Shown here: piece by piece, positions 10,481 to 21,209 of the stretch
Layout of the letters: the number at the start of each line of letters is the position of its first letter
Position numbering within the stretch: the first letter of the stretch is position 1
Origin: Heterohyrax brucei
Lineage: Eukaryota > Chordata > Mammalia > Hyracoidea > Procaviidae
Reading direction: 5' to 3'
Assembly: GCA_028571685.1 (NCBI GenBank)
Contig: CM053146.1
Location: 19,875,431 to 19,939,430, forward strand
Length of the DNA: 64,000 nucleotides
The notes under the pieces: model-generated
Databases searched by the model: none
The model's input: only the letters and a program-made list of their open reading frames with translations
What the model was told of the DNA's origin: nothing
Made by a program: the position numbers and the translations under genes

Positions 10481-10890
10481 CATGTCAACTGTGAAAGACC
10501 CTCACTGCTCACTCGAGGCTGCTTAGGACGGCCTTTTGGAATGGAGAACCGACAGCACTCCTTGAGAGTTATCCGGGAGAGTCTCCCAGCAGACCAGGTC
10601 CCCAGCACTTTCTTCTGCCCATTCCCACTAATCTGGATGCTCTTGTCTTTCAGGATCCAGAATGCCTTTGGGGGCTGGGAGTAGGGGATGTCTGAGACGG
10701 GGATTAACTGAGGAACCAAAAGCATTAACTACTTAATGAAAAAACTCTTTGTTTTGTGGATGAATCTGCGGGGGCTTTATTATGCATTTTGGTTTTCTTT
10801 TGTCATTTCTTTGGCTTTGGAAGTGGCAGGTGCTTGGAGACTGTGGGTGGAAAGTGAGAGGATTGGCAAGTAAGGCACTTGGTGATGGTT
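10481..10890. other. Unclassified non-coding stretch
   Basis: Nothing recognised beyond short overlapping ORFs. Confidence 0.45.
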
Positions 10891-11690
10891 GTAACCAGTG
10901 CTTCAGCCCCAAATTGTTATGTTGGGTCCCTAAAAATGGTGCAGTGTTATCAGGAGGGGGAGAGAACGAATATCATCGTCAGGCCAAGGCTGATTCTTAT
11001 GAGGTGGAGGTCAGACACGCCTGCTTTCTCCACCCTTTACCACTTCTGACACTAGCGATTCCTCCCACACACTCTCTACTTCTCTGCTGGATTTGATAAT
11101 TCATTACAATGACTATACAGAAGTCACAAACTGTTTTACAGTTACGGGGTTTGTTAGGGAAATAACAAGCTACAATTCAAGATCAGGAATGACTCAGAAT
11201 ATAGTTCTTCAGTCAGGACAGTTTCTTCTCAGTTGTTCCCACAGGCAGGCCCGTTCTTGGACCCCTTGGCCCCTTGGTCTGGCTTCTGCCTGCTCAGACA
11301 AGTGATGCAAAGCTTTTCAGCTCTACCAAAAAGTGCCCGGAGACACCCCACTCATCCAGTAAGCTTCAGGCTTGAAAATGCTCAGTTCTCTTGTTTTATG
11401 GGTCAGCATGTCCTCTGCAGCGACGTTGGTCTGTGGGCCAGGAAGCCCAATGTATCAGTCTCATACCAATCTCCTGATTCTGCGACTGCTGCTTCTTGCC
11501 ATCCCGCAGTGGTACAGCACTCTCCATCCTCTGGGTCCAGGAGGTTCTCAGTACAGGGACTTCGGGTCCAGGGGACACATTCCTCTCCCTTCTCTTCTTG
11601 GTAGTATCAAAGTCCCTTTCCTGCCTCTAAGATGGGTCATTCAAGGTTTAAAAAAATGGCAAACTGAGCAATCCCACTGCTAGGGTTACA
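10891..11690 (-). repeat. Possible antisense endogenous retroviral LTR
   Basis: The run ggatttgataattcattaca then atgactatacagaagtcaca, with ttctcagttgttcccacagg and cccttggccccttggtctgg further on, resembles antisense LTRs of ERVL-like elements. Ends and target duplication are not defined. ORFs of 103-123 codons lie inside (11233-11683) and look like chance. It could instead be another dispersed family. Confidence 0.35.
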
Positions 11691-12619
11691 CACGCTGTAT
11701 TTTAATGGCTCCACTTCTGTAGGTGTTCCATGCATTTTTATTGCATTGTTAGCAAGCTGCACAATCCACTTTATGGGCTACAAGCACTTTGTTGCATAGT
11801 CTCACTCAATCATTTTGTGGAACTCGCAAGACTATGAATGGTTAGAAGGGCCCTGCAAAGTAACTCACTGCACAACAGGTCTTATTTCCCTAAAATAATT
11901 ACTGATTGCCAGGCACTGTGTGCTAGGCCCTGGGTTACAGGGTTCTACCTGCAGTCATTAAACAGATGCCGTTTTGGAGGAGTGGGGAGCAAGCAGGAAT
12001 GGAGCACAGTGTGGGAAGTGAAAAGAAGAAGAGCCAGAGAGATGCTGGACAGTAGGCAGGGCTAGATCATAGAATTCGAAAACGTATCCCACAAGGAATG
12101 GCAAGCTACGAGGAATTTTCAGCAGTGATACAGTAACAGGAGTTGGTTTGTAATAGTTTAAAGTTCCCTTCATTGGCACAATATGAGGATCCAGCTGACT
12201 GCAGGCCTCAGGGAAGGAGCCCTGGTGCCAGCTGAGCAGCTAACTCACTGTCTCTCCAGTTCCTCTGGATAATGCGGATTCCTCCCTTGTTCCTGGGATG
12301 GAGCAAAGATTGAATGGTAGGAGGCCTTGAAAATGGGGAAAAGCCGAGAGAAGGGTGGCAGCCAGCCCCAGCTCCCATGGCCAGCCCCCTGCAGGACAGA
12401 GCCTCAGAATGCCTGCTCTGTCAGTCCTAGCAGAGGGGAAGAAGAGGAACTGGAAGAGGCTAGAGAGGCAAGACATGAGAAAGAGTGCAGGAAGAGGACC
12501 CCCTCCCTCCACTGCCCACCCAAAGCCTTGAGAAAGGCCAAGGCTGGAGAGGTTTTTCGACTTCACTGGGCTAGTGTTTTCAAAATGTACTTGCTGACTC
12601 TGTGAGCTGGTCCTTCTAG
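11691..12619. other. Unclassified non-coding stretch with a small L2-like piece
   Basis: Apart from the L2-like piece at 11893-11985 no family is recognised. A 128-codon antisense ORF (12240-12626) and a 92-codon sense ORF (12327-12605) overlap; neither shows a domain. Confidence 0.45.
11893..11985 (-). repeat. L2-like fragment, antisense
   Basis: attgccaggcactgtgtgct followed by aggccctgggttacagggtt matches the antisense L2 3' end (gccaggcactgtgctagg, ctggggatac). Confidence 0.45.
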
Positions 12620-12785
12620 GCATCACTTCACTTACTGCTCAAAGAAGCCTTGAGAGAGGGTGGCATGACCCCCATTTTACAGAGGAGACCGCTGCCTAAG
12701 TGGGTGAGTTGCCCAGTGTTCCACACCTGTGAGGTTGGAGCAGGCTCTGAACCTTGGTGTCTCTACCCCTAAGGTCTCTCAGACA
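12620..12785 (-). repeat. MIR SINE, antisense
   Basis: Shows cccccattttacagaggaga then gagttgcccagtgttccaca, matching the antisense MIR core and tail. Ancient mammalian SINE. Confidence 0.7.
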
Positions 12786-13209
12786 CTTGGCATTCAAAGC
12801 CTTTCCAGGTGTCTGACCTAAGAATACCTGTGCATCTTTCAGGCCCACGTACCTTCTCTCTCCGCTAGGCTGTCCATGCCCGCTGTTGCAGGCCTCTCAG
12901 AGTGTGGAGAAACCTGGTCACCCCCCAGCCCGCACAGACATTGTCTCCTTCATCGGAGCATGTGCCACTGGAAGGTCAGCCTCTACTGTAACTCACCTGT
13001 CCTCTCTCCCTTCTGCCACTCTGGAGTCTGGCTTGGTGCAGAGCAGAAAAAGGGGTGCAGTCAGTGTTCTGGGGAAAGGACCTAAGGGGCCTGATGTTTT
13101 CTGGAATGACTCAAGGAAGAGTGAGCCCGCAGTTTCCAACCCACAGCTGGGCTCTGTGCTAGGCTCTAAAGCATGTTCAGACAAGAGAATAAGCATGTTT
13201 TTCTGAAAG
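12786..13209. other. Unclassified non-coding stretch
   Basis: No family recognised. ORFs of 69 and 106 codons (12876-13206) overlap in different frames and show no domain. Confidence 0.45.
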
Positions 13210-13330
13210 GATTAAGCTCACAGCCTCTGGGGTCATCTCTGGCCACGTGCTAAGTCTGTGGTTGTGGGCAATTTACCCAGCTCTCTTTGCCTCAGATTCC
13301 CCATTAGTACACTGGGACACATTAGTGCCT

Positions 13331-13922
13331 GTATTAGTTTCCCAGAGCTGCCCTAACAACATATCACAAGTTGGGTGGCTTATAGAAACAGAGTTTTATT
13401 GTCTCACAGCTCTGGAGGCCGTAAGTTGAAATCAGGGTATTGTCTGTTTTGATTCCTTCTGAGGGCTCTGAGGCGGGAACTGCTCCATGCTCCTCTCCTA
13501 GCTCCTGGCAGCTCCAGGTCATCCTTGGCTTGCAGCATTACAAGGCATCATTCTTCTGTCTCCTTGTGTATTTTCTCTTTCATTAGGACAGCATTCATAT
13601 CAGTGGCTAGACCAGTGATGTGCCATGAGTTGCTAACCTTAAGGTTGGAGCTTCAAACCCACCCAGTGGTGCCATGGAAGGAAGGACTGGCAGTCTGCTT
13701 CGGTAAAGATTACAGCCAAGAAGATCCCATGAAACAGTTTTACTGTGTAACACATGGGGTCATCATGACAGCACGAGGTAGGTCTACCATGTTAGGTCTA
13801 CCATGTTAATCTAACCGATAGTATCTTCAAAGACCCTATCTCCAAACGCAGTCACATTCACAAATACCAGGGGTTAGGACTCCAAATTACTGTTTTGGGA
13901 GATTCAATTTAACCTGTAACAA
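13331..13922 (-). mobile_element. MLT1-like MaLR LTR, antisense, with nested SINE
   Basis: Left part tgtattagtttcccagagct then gtgggtggc-type sequence, gttttattgtctcacagctc, tctggaggcc. Right part aagaccctatctccaaacgc, agtcacattcacaaatacca, ending aatttaacctgtaaca. These are hallmark antisense MLT1/MST segments. The middle is split by a SINE at 13600-13782. Confidence 0.75.
13600..13782 (+). repeat. tRNA-derived SINE, long variant
   Basis: Sense copy: gagttgctaaccttaaggtt, ggcagtctgcttcggtaaag, attacagccaagaagatccc, ggggtcatcatgacagcacg. Followed by a 14-bp tandem duplication (taggtctaccatgt, twice, about 13780-13807). Confidence 0.75.
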
Positions 13923-14015
13923 TACCTATGTCATAGTGTTGCTATGAAGATTAGATGAATTAATATGTTTAGAACTGAGCCTGGAAAATGCATAAACATT
14001 TGTTATTCTTGTCCT

Positions 14016-14568
14016 ATCTACTAGGGACTTAGCATCTGGCAGGGAAACTGATATATGATTATGATATCATATGACACACTCCACAGAAGAGACTAAGGAG
14101 GCAAAGCTCCTACATTAGCTTGGACCCCGCATTCTGGAAGTGGTGGAGGCTCCAAGGACCATTTTCCATTTTAAGCATCAAACAGTTTCTGATTCATAAT
14201 TGGAACAAAAACCAAAGACTGCTCTTTGTTTTTGGAAAACACCTAGAAGTTAAAGTCAGAAGCACTCTTCCTGAGCTCAGTGGAGTCATCTGTGGGCTGA
14301 TGTGTCCTGTTTATAACTGCAAACTGCTGCCTTCCCTTAAAGAGGAGTTGTAAGCAAGAAACTGATGGAGGTGATGAGGGTGGTGAACTTGTAGCCTGGA
14401 ATGAGGGCCCAAGAGGGCTGGGGGTGGGGGGCTGGATTTTCGTCCATGATCTTGATCAGCAGGAGGAGGGATCAGGGTGGCCACCTGTAACAGGGCCACA
14501 GACCAGACTGGAAAGCAGTGGTGCGGGACCTGTCAGAAAGGGCCTGGCAGGGTCCTCAGAAAAGGGAT
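14016..14568. other. Unclassified non-coding stretch
   Basis: No repeat recognised. The ORF at 14120-14353 (77 codons) has no known motif. Confidence 0.45.
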
Positions 14569-14851
14569 GTTGTTGCTAGCTGCTGTCCAGTAAACCCTTG
14601 ACTCATGGAGACCTATGTGCACGGGGCTCTGGACTTGTGATCCACAGGGCTTTCCCTGGCTAATCTTTAGAAGTAGATTGCCAGTGTGTTCTTCCCAATT
14701 TGGCTTAGTCTGGAAGCTCTGCTGAACCTTGTTCAGCATCACAGCAAACACTCGAGTTTCCACAGATAGCTGGTGGCTGCACAGACGAGAACGGAATCTT
14801 GGACTCCGGCATAGGATAAGAATTTTATCACTGGACCGCGACTGCTGTCCC
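14569..14851 (-). repeat. tRNA-Gly-headed SINE, antisense
   Basis: Reads from the RTE tail (gttgttgctagctgctgtcc) through ttagaagtagattgccagtg, cttagtctggaagctctgct, aaccttgttcagcatcacag, to the inverted tRNA-Gly-like head (ggataagaattttatcactg gaccgc). Same architecture as 1920-2267. Confidence 0.75.
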
Positions 14852-16519
14852 AGGGCAGAATAATTGTCTGATTTGCAGCTGTTCTCTTCTGATTGCGATT
14901 TCCTTCTGCAGTCTCCAACCTTTTTAGAAACATTAGTTCTTGGTCCTAGCTTTATTTTAGTGGATTACAGAGGGTTCCTTCTCTGGGGCTGGTCGCTGAG
15001 AACAAGTAGAGGAGTGATGAGGGGACGGGAGATGATGGGGTGTCGAGGAATGGCTCCAGGAGTGTGTCCCGAGGAATAAACCAGTAGCAGCAACGTTAGT
15101 GGGGTGGATTTACAGAAACTGAAGACAACTCTAGAAACTCTAGGGGGAGAGAAATCTGGCCATTGGTTGGCTTTCCTGGACTCTCAGTCACTTGCTCTTT
15201 GAGCATGAAAGGAAGGTGATGTGCCAGCAGAAGTTCCGTGGGAGCCAGAGTTAGAATCAGGATTGTCTCAACTGTGCACTGAGGCTGGAGCAGGAGAGGC
15301 TCCATGGAGGAGGTAACTCAAAACAGTTTTTTGAAGGATGAATGAGATTTTGCCAGTGAAAGACAAAGAGGGAAGTTATTTCGACTCTTCTCCCCCACTT
15401 TGCACCTATCAGACACCAGGGAATCCATGCAAGCCTGTAACTGACCCCAAATCACAACAGGATGAGAGCTTTACCCACTTAGAACAGAAGAAATCAGAGG
15501 CTTTGGCCTTTTTGAGTTGGCTGTGGAGAGAGACAGGTTTCTTGTTCCACAGGGCTCCTTTGGGCTTTGTAAGCCTGGCAATGAGTACCATTCACGATCT
15601 CATTTCAGGCATTTCAGATTCAGTAGAGTGCCTATACATTGCTTTTGTCAAAATGTGGGAATCCGCCTGTGGGGTGGGTAAGAGTTACTCAGTCTTAGTC
15701 TTTGCTGAGTTGCTTCTTATTTGCTATTACCTACAAAAGTATTTCTTGAGCCCAGTTCCCAGAGGACGGAGATTAGGTCATTCCTCTGACGGTTGCTGAG
15801 CTATAAAGTAACAATTCCTCACTCACCTGTGACTCCAGTGACGGTGTCATGGCACTGGGTTATTCCAGACTTTCTGTTATGACCATCCGTTGTGGGGTCA
15901 GTGGGTGACGGCTCTGCTTGGACAGAAAATGGACATGTGAGAACCATTTGCCACTTGCCTCTGTTTTAATCTTGATACAACAGAAGTAGCCAAAGCTGCA
16001 GGAAGAAGAGAGGTTATCGGAAATTTTGAGAGTCAGCCTAGTGAATTCCTGGGGGTGGTCGTGTAGATGAGTGCCTGCTCCTCTGATGTATGCACCACGG
16101 TCTGCAGCGACCAGGCTTCTCCCTGGCTATCTGTGCAGTGCACACTCCCCAGGGTAAGTTGCCACTTGTGGGACACAGTCCCCTAAAGCTGTTCCCTAAG
16201 GCTGGGCTCTTCTATTGTCATGAGTCTCTCTCCCTCCCCATGCAGCCCAGGCCCAGTGCCTTCATCCTGCCTGCTGACTACCTACACACCCTCCTTCCCA
16301 GTGATGACCCCCTGGAGCCCTCCTCTTCTCCAGCAAAGCTCTCAGGACAAAGGTTCCTTTAAGGCCTGTAAATAGGGGGCAACTCTGACTAAACTGGAAG
16401 GTGCTAACAGATGCAGCAGTTTAATCTACATCTCCCTGGGGATACTTTCCGTTTTAAGATTAGCACAGACCTCAATAAATTCTCAGCTGATGCAATTGTG
16501 TCCCCCCACCCCCAGCCCC
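14852..16519. other. Longest stretch without a recognised repeat
   Basis: About 1.7 kb with no family I can name. It holds a 153-codon ORF at 15338-15799 (+), one of the longest ORFs outside recognised repeats. The translation has a hydrophobic run (YSVLVFAELLLICYYL) near its C-terminus but no domain, homologue or splice context that I recognise. It is probably a chance ORF. Confidence 0.4.
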
Positions 16520-16668
16520 CTAGGACTGGCTAAAGCCTTGGTTGCTACTGAAAAGGCCGGGCCATTCCAATCCACCAGCTGCTCTTTGGAAGCCCTTCGG
16601 GATAGCTCCACTCTGTCCTAGAGGATCGCACTGAGTCAAGAGTTGACTCAGTGGCAACAGGTTGGTTT
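16520..16668 (+). repeat. tRNA-derived SINE, diverged
   Basis: Sense copy: ttgctactgaaaaggccggg, ccattccaatccaccagctg, actctgtcctagaggatcgc, tcagtggcaacaggttgg. Head worn. Confidence 0.7.
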
Positions 16669-16917
16669 CTAGTCTAGAGGACCTTTGGCAGTGTCTGAAG
16701 CCATTTTTCGTTGTCACGCTGGGCATGGGTGCCTAGTGAGTAGAGGAGAGGAAGGCTGTCAAACACCCTACAATTAGGGCAGCCGCCACCACAAAGGGCT
16801 ATCTGCCCAGAAATGCCAGTAGAGCCAAGGCTGGGAAACCTTTAATTAGGCAGAACTGGATTCCAATCTAGCTTAAAAAAGTGTCGTCTTCTGTCTCTTC
16901 AGGGAGGGCTGAATTTG

Positions 16918-17117
16918 GGGATACAGTGGTACAGATGCTCCATTGCTAACCAAAAGGTCAGCAGTTTTAATCCACAAGCTGCTCACGGGAGAAAGATGTG
17001 ACAGTTTGTTTCTATAAAGATTTACAGCCTTGGAAGCCCTGTCGAGAGGTTCTGTTCTGTCCTATAGGGTCTCTAAGAGTCGAATTCCACTCGGTGGCAG
17101 TGGATTTGGTTTTGGTT
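16918..17117 (+). repeat. tRNA-derived SINE, long variant
   Basis: Sense copy: ttgctaaccaaaaggtcagc, gggagaaagatgtgacagtt, aaagatttacagccttggaa, tctgtcctatagggtctcta, tcggtggcagtggatttggt. Nearly complete. Confidence 0.85.
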
Positions 17118-17300
17118 TGGAGCCTGGTTGTTGGACAGGGTTGGGGAAGGTGACCATGGTATTCCTCCATCTCATGCTCCATTTGCAGGATCCTTGGGGA
17201 CTCCTGCAGTAGTGCTGCCTGGGAGAACTTTCCAGGAGGATGGAAATATCTGTGTCTGGCTGTCTGTTATGATAACCATTAACCACAACTAAGGAATGCT

Positions 17301-17482
17301 GGGGGGACTGAGTGGTGAAAACACTGGTGAAATGCTGGACTGCTAACAGAAAGGTTGGTAATTTGAGGCACCTAAGAACACAAGCTTGGCAATATGCTTC
17401 TGAAAAATTGTAATCTAAAAACCTAACGGATCTGTTCTATTCTGTACACGTGAGTTAGGATCAACTGAATACTGACTAACAA
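17301..17482 (+). repeat. tRNA-derived SINE, diverged
   Basis: Sense copy: tggactgctaacagaaaggt, gcttctgaaaaattgtaatc, ggatctgttctattctgtac, ending ctgaatactgactaacaatt, which recalls the RTE-type tail. Confidence 0.65.
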
Positions 17483-17570
17483 TTGAGGAATGAGGTTTTA
17501 ATTGTACTTAATTTGCAATTAAATAGTCACAGGTAGATAGTGGACACCCTACTGGGAAGGAAGTTCTTTG

Positions 17571-17690
17571 TTGTTAGGTGTGACTCAGTGACTACGTGAC
17601 TACGCACTACAGAAGAAAACACTGCCAGGTTCTGCACCATGCCCACAGTTGTTCCTGTGCTTAAGCCCATTACTGCAGCAGTTCCACTGG
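17571..17690 (-). mobile_element. RTE LINE 3' end fragment, antisense
   Basis: ttgttgttaggtgtgactca, aacactgccaggttctgcac, catgcccacagttgttcctg, cttaagcccattactgcagc follow the antisense RTE 3' end as seen at 40092-40230. Strongly 5'-truncated. Confidence 0.65.
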
Positions 17691-17704
17691 GAAGCACAGT
17701 TCTA

Positions 17705-17830
17705 AATCCAGCTCATTCCCACTGAGTACATGCCAACTCAGAGAGTCCTTAGGCCAGAGTGGAACTACAACATAGGATTTCTAAGGCTGTAACCTTCACG
17801 GAAGCCGGACTGCCGCCTCTTTATTCTGTG
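17705..17830 (-). repeat. SINE fragment, antisense
   Basis: cagagtggaactacaacata, ggatttctaaggctgtaacc, ttcacggaagccggactgcc match the middle of the long variant; both ends decayed. Confidence 0.6.
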
Positions 17831-18258
17831 GAGTACCTGGTGGGGGTGGGGGTGGCACAGTTACCACAGCATCTGTTCTCAGTGGGGCACCCAAGATGTC
17901 AAGAGCCTGAGCGTGACCCTGCGCCAGAAGCCTAAGGCGCGTTCAGGACTTGCTTCTGTGGCCAGACTCAGAAGATTGAAACTAGAACAGCCCATGTGGG
18001 GCTATGGAAGAAGAAGCTGAATGTTCAAAGTGGAAACCTACGAGGTCCTTCAGACTGGTGTGCCTCGGGAGACTGGTCTGAGTCCACTGCTCCATCACCC
18101 CTGCAAGGTGGGTAGGCTGCGGACCCTGAGAAGTGCAAATAATCAGGGGAGTGGCCTCCCAACCCCTACATCTGGAGGCCCAGATGTAGAAATGACAGCT
18201 TGAAGCCCTCTCAGGCTCTACCCAAAACATAACTTCTAGAAGACTTAGATCATTTCAG
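17831..18258. other. Unclassified non-coding stretch
   Basis: Nothing recognised. Two overlapping ORFs (60 and 82 codons) on opposite strands carry no motif. Confidence 0.45.
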
Positions 18259-18464
18259 GAGCCCCTGGCTGGTGCAAAAAGTTAACACACTAGATTATTA
18301 ACCCAAACATTAGGGATTCAAGTCCACCCAGAGGCATCTCCTGAGAAACAGCTAGCAACTAGCTTCCAAAAAATCAGTTGCTGGAAATCCTGTGGAGCAC
18401 GGCTCTGCTCTGACACAAGTTTACCGTGAGTCAAAGTTGACCCAACAGCAACTGAGTTTTTAGA
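18259..18464 (+). repeat. tRNA-derived SINE, third (RTE-core) variant
   Basis: Sense copy: ggagcccctggctggtgcaa, ttattaacccaaacattagg, actagcttccaaaaaatcag, ttgctggaaatcctgtggag, acccaacagcaactgag. The middle block matches the RTE 5' region and the tRNA-Gly SINE body. Confidence 0.75.
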
Positions 18465-18698
18465 TTATTTAAAAACCACTGTATTCTTATCATAAAATAC
18501 ACATTTTTCAATAAAAGATTACTGTTGACAACTGGACCAGGATCAAAGCCCAGGAGAGCTTTGACCCTGGCAGAGAAACTGGCTGGTCAGCTCCATCTAT
18601 CTGTAAAGCATCTCTTACTTGTCTTCATAGTAATGTTAAAATGCCAAATAAAATGTAGTTAAAAGTACACAGCATGCCTTCTCTACCTTTAAAACCCC
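18465..18698. other. Unclassified short stretch
   Basis: AT-rich spacer; no recognised element. Confidence 0.4.
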
Positions 18699-18872
18699 CC
18701 AAACCAAACTCGTCACAAAGTTGATTCTGACTCATAGCAACCCTACAGGACAGGGTAGAACTCCCTAGAGAGTTTCTGAAGAGTGCCTGGTAGATCTGAA
18801 CTGCCCCTTCTGATAACCTTGGTGGCGCAGTGGTTAAGTGCTATGGCTGCTAACCAAAAGGTCGGCAGTTTC
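18699..18872 (-). repeat. SINE with an inverted 5' head
   Basis: The 3' body is antisense (18699-18807: accaaactcgtcacaaagtt ... gtagatctgaactgcc). It is followed directly by the tRNA head in sense orientation (about 18812-18872: aaccttggtggcgcagtggt ... aaaaggtcggcagttt). Both pieces stop at the same place in the SINE, ggcagtt/c, so together they make one SINE with its 5' part flipped. Confidence 0.75.
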
Positions 18873-18989
18873 CTCTTTCCTGTGAGTCTCCTCAAGTATC
18901 ACCTTCTTACAGTCACTGACTGAGGGTGACTGCATGACCAGTGTGCCTGGCTCCGTCTCCTCCTACTGTTTTCCCCCAGCACTGTCACC

Positions 18990-19186
18990 CTTTGAATCAG
19001 CAGCTATAGAGCTGATTCTAACTCACGGTGACCCCATGTGATGCTGTAAGTTTTTAATGTCTGATTTGTGGGAAGGAGATTGCCAGGCTTTTCTTCTGAG
19101 GCATCTCTGGATGGACTGAAATTTCCAGCCTTTTGGATTAGTAACCAACTTTGTTAACCGTTTGCACCACTCCATCTAAGCCCCTT
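18990..19186 (-). repeat. tRNA-derived SINE, third (RTE-core) variant
   Basis: Antisense copy: gagctgattctaactcacgg, gatttgtgggaaggagattg, ccaggcttttcttctgaggc, aactttgttaaccgtttgca. Confidence 0.75.
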
Positions 19187-19189
19187 TAT

Positions 19190-19320
19190 AAGTAATTTAT
19201 TCTGGTGGTTTCTACTGTCCGCCTTGCCCCGCTAGCACCTAAGCTTCCTGAGGGCAGAGTTTGAGCCTCTTTTGATCCCTGTGGCGCCCCAAGTGTTAAG
19301 CAGTAATACATGTCAGGGAA
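19190..19320 (+). repeat. L2 3' fragment
   Basis: cacctaagcttcctgagggc agagtttgagcctc ... tgatccctgtggcgccccaa resembles the L2 3' end (agctccctgagggcaggga ... atccccagcgcc). Confidence 0.5.
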
Positions 19321-20887
19321 TGTTGGACGTCAGGTGCTGAGAGGGGTCTGGTGAGTTTGTCACACCAGGAGGAGCAGGAAACGGAGATCAGCTTCAGCTA
19401 CCTGCTGGGCCTAGTCTGTGGCAGGGGAGGAAGAAAACCCTATGGTCCCCACCCCAACCTCCTGCCCTGAGGCCGGCCTCAGGTTGTGCACATTCGCAGT
19501 TACAATCACAGTGCTCCTTGGACCAGTGCTCGTTCAAATCCTCAGTTTCTACACCACACCTGGGGATGGACAGGGCCTCCAGGCATCTTACTTGGCAAGC
19601 AGAAGGAAACAGCGATGGTTAAAGCCAGAGTACTAAAAGACTTTGTCTGGTGAAATAGAATCTAAAAATGTTGAATAAACAAAACACATTTCCACAACTG
19701 AGATTAGAATTCCAAGGGAAAGAGAGATTCAAATCATGGAACTCTTAGTTTACTTACAACCCTCTAAAGGAGGTATCTCTACTCATGATGTTGGGTGAGC
19801 CCAACTTATTATTCAAGTATATATTCAGGATATTTCTATAGAAGCGATTTCTAGAATGTTCCTTGGTGATGTAGTCTGGGGTCATCCTCAGAAAACATTT
19901 TACATTTACTCCTTGTCTGTAGGAAGGAAGGCTCAAGGGAGAGAGCCCAGGAGAATTAAATGGGGAGAGGAAAATGTATGCTTTCTGGTTGAATATTTTC
20001 ATGGGACACCATTTTTAGATACATTCTAAGTACAAGGAATTCAAGTACTGCAAAATAAATTATCCGAGAATAAGCAACTTTGAACAACTGTTTCTAGATG
20101 CTCATGAGTTCTGTGGGTCAGGAATTCAGACACGTCACTGTAGGGGTGATTTGACTCTGATTCATGTCTGGCTCAGCTGGGAAGACTTGACAGCCAGGAC
20201 TTTGACTAGTGCTGCTGACCAGAACACCTGCAATGGACTGTCAGTCAGCCCCGGGCTTCCCCACAGTGAAGAGGCCTTGGGGCACGGCCAAACTGCTTAT
20301 TTGGTAGCTCAAGGGGGCCAAACTGCTTATTTGGTAGCTCAAGGGTCCACAAGCATGTGATCTAGCAAATAAAACAGAAGCTGCATGGGCTTTTCTGCTC
20401 TAGTTTTGGAAGTCACTCTGTGTCCCTTCTGTCACATTCTACTGCTACAAAACTGGAGGCTAGTCCATCCAGGTTCAAGCTCAAGGGAAGAGGGCACAGA
20501 CCCCACCCCTTAAATAATTTGTAGCTGTGCAAGGAAGAGTCACCCAGTGGCTTGTTGAATGTATTTTATTTCTACGTAACCTCGTGAAAAATCTGTTGCA
20601 ATACGTATCAAGGTTATCACTCCCAGTCTTACAAAAAAGACAGCTAGTCTTGGCTTGGCTAGTCACCGATAGACATTGCAATCTGTTCACAGGGGATCGG
20701 GAAGACCTCCTTCCTTACCTTCCCTAGAGCGCTTCTTATTTTTATGGCTTCACCAGGACACCCAGCCTCCTGTCTAAATTCAGTGACCTCCAGACCAAGA
20801 GTCAGTGATGCCTAGCTCACCATAACCAACCAAGAGCATTACCATCTTATGTAGCATTAGAGTGCTGGGGGCTGGGGTGCTAGGCCA
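19321..20887. other. Unclassified non-coding stretch
   Basis: No family recognised except the small tandem duplication listed separately. ORFs of 69-82 codons overlap on both strands without motifs. Confidence 0.45.
20286..20345. repeat. Perfect 30-bp tandem duplication
   Basis: The 30-bp unit starting ggccaaactgcttatttggt and ending agctcaaggg occurs twice head-to-tail (20286-20315, 20316-20345) without a mismatch. This suggests a recent slippage or duplication, possibly length-polymorphic. Confidence 0.95.
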
Positions 20888-20985
20888 GTGAATGTGAGAC
20901 TCAGGGCAAAAGATTTCACACCTCTGGGTCTCAATCCACTCCTCCATAAAATGGGAGGGTACGAGGTAGCGGGAAGACCACACTG
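20888..20985 (+). repeat. MIR-like fragment
   Basis: ctcagggcaaaagatttcac, cctctgggtctcaatccact, cctccataaaatgggagggt fit the MIR core. Confidence 0.55.
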
Positions 20986-21209
20986 ATACAGTATAGTTCC
21001 TGAACAATACATGACATGTGCCCCCATTGTTTGTATTGTATGGCTTTGCGTACTGTTGCTCGCGGGTGTTTCAGTGGCTCTTACTGCCCTCCTGGTCCCA
21101 TAGGTGCCCCGCCCCGGCATGGTGAGTCAGACAGCCACCGTCCAGCCTTTGCCGTAGGCCGTTAAGGAAGGGGAGAGTGGGATGCTGACCGCCATTGCAG
21201 ATGTTAAGG

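Larger units (their letters stand above)
13210..14015 (+). repeat. MIR SINE split by an LTR insertion
   Basis: Left half 13210-13330 (gttgtgggcaatttacccag, tgcctcagattccccattag) and right half 13923-14015 (cctatgtcatagtgttgcta, gaagattagatgaattaata, tgagcctggaaaatgcataa) join in MIR order. The gap is filled exactly by the LTR at 13331-13922. Confidence 0.7.

Noticed and set aside
15338-15799. 153-codon plus-strand ORF in the least repetitive region
   Set aside because: No recognised domain, no splice or promoter context, and its length is within chance expectation for a 64-kb window.
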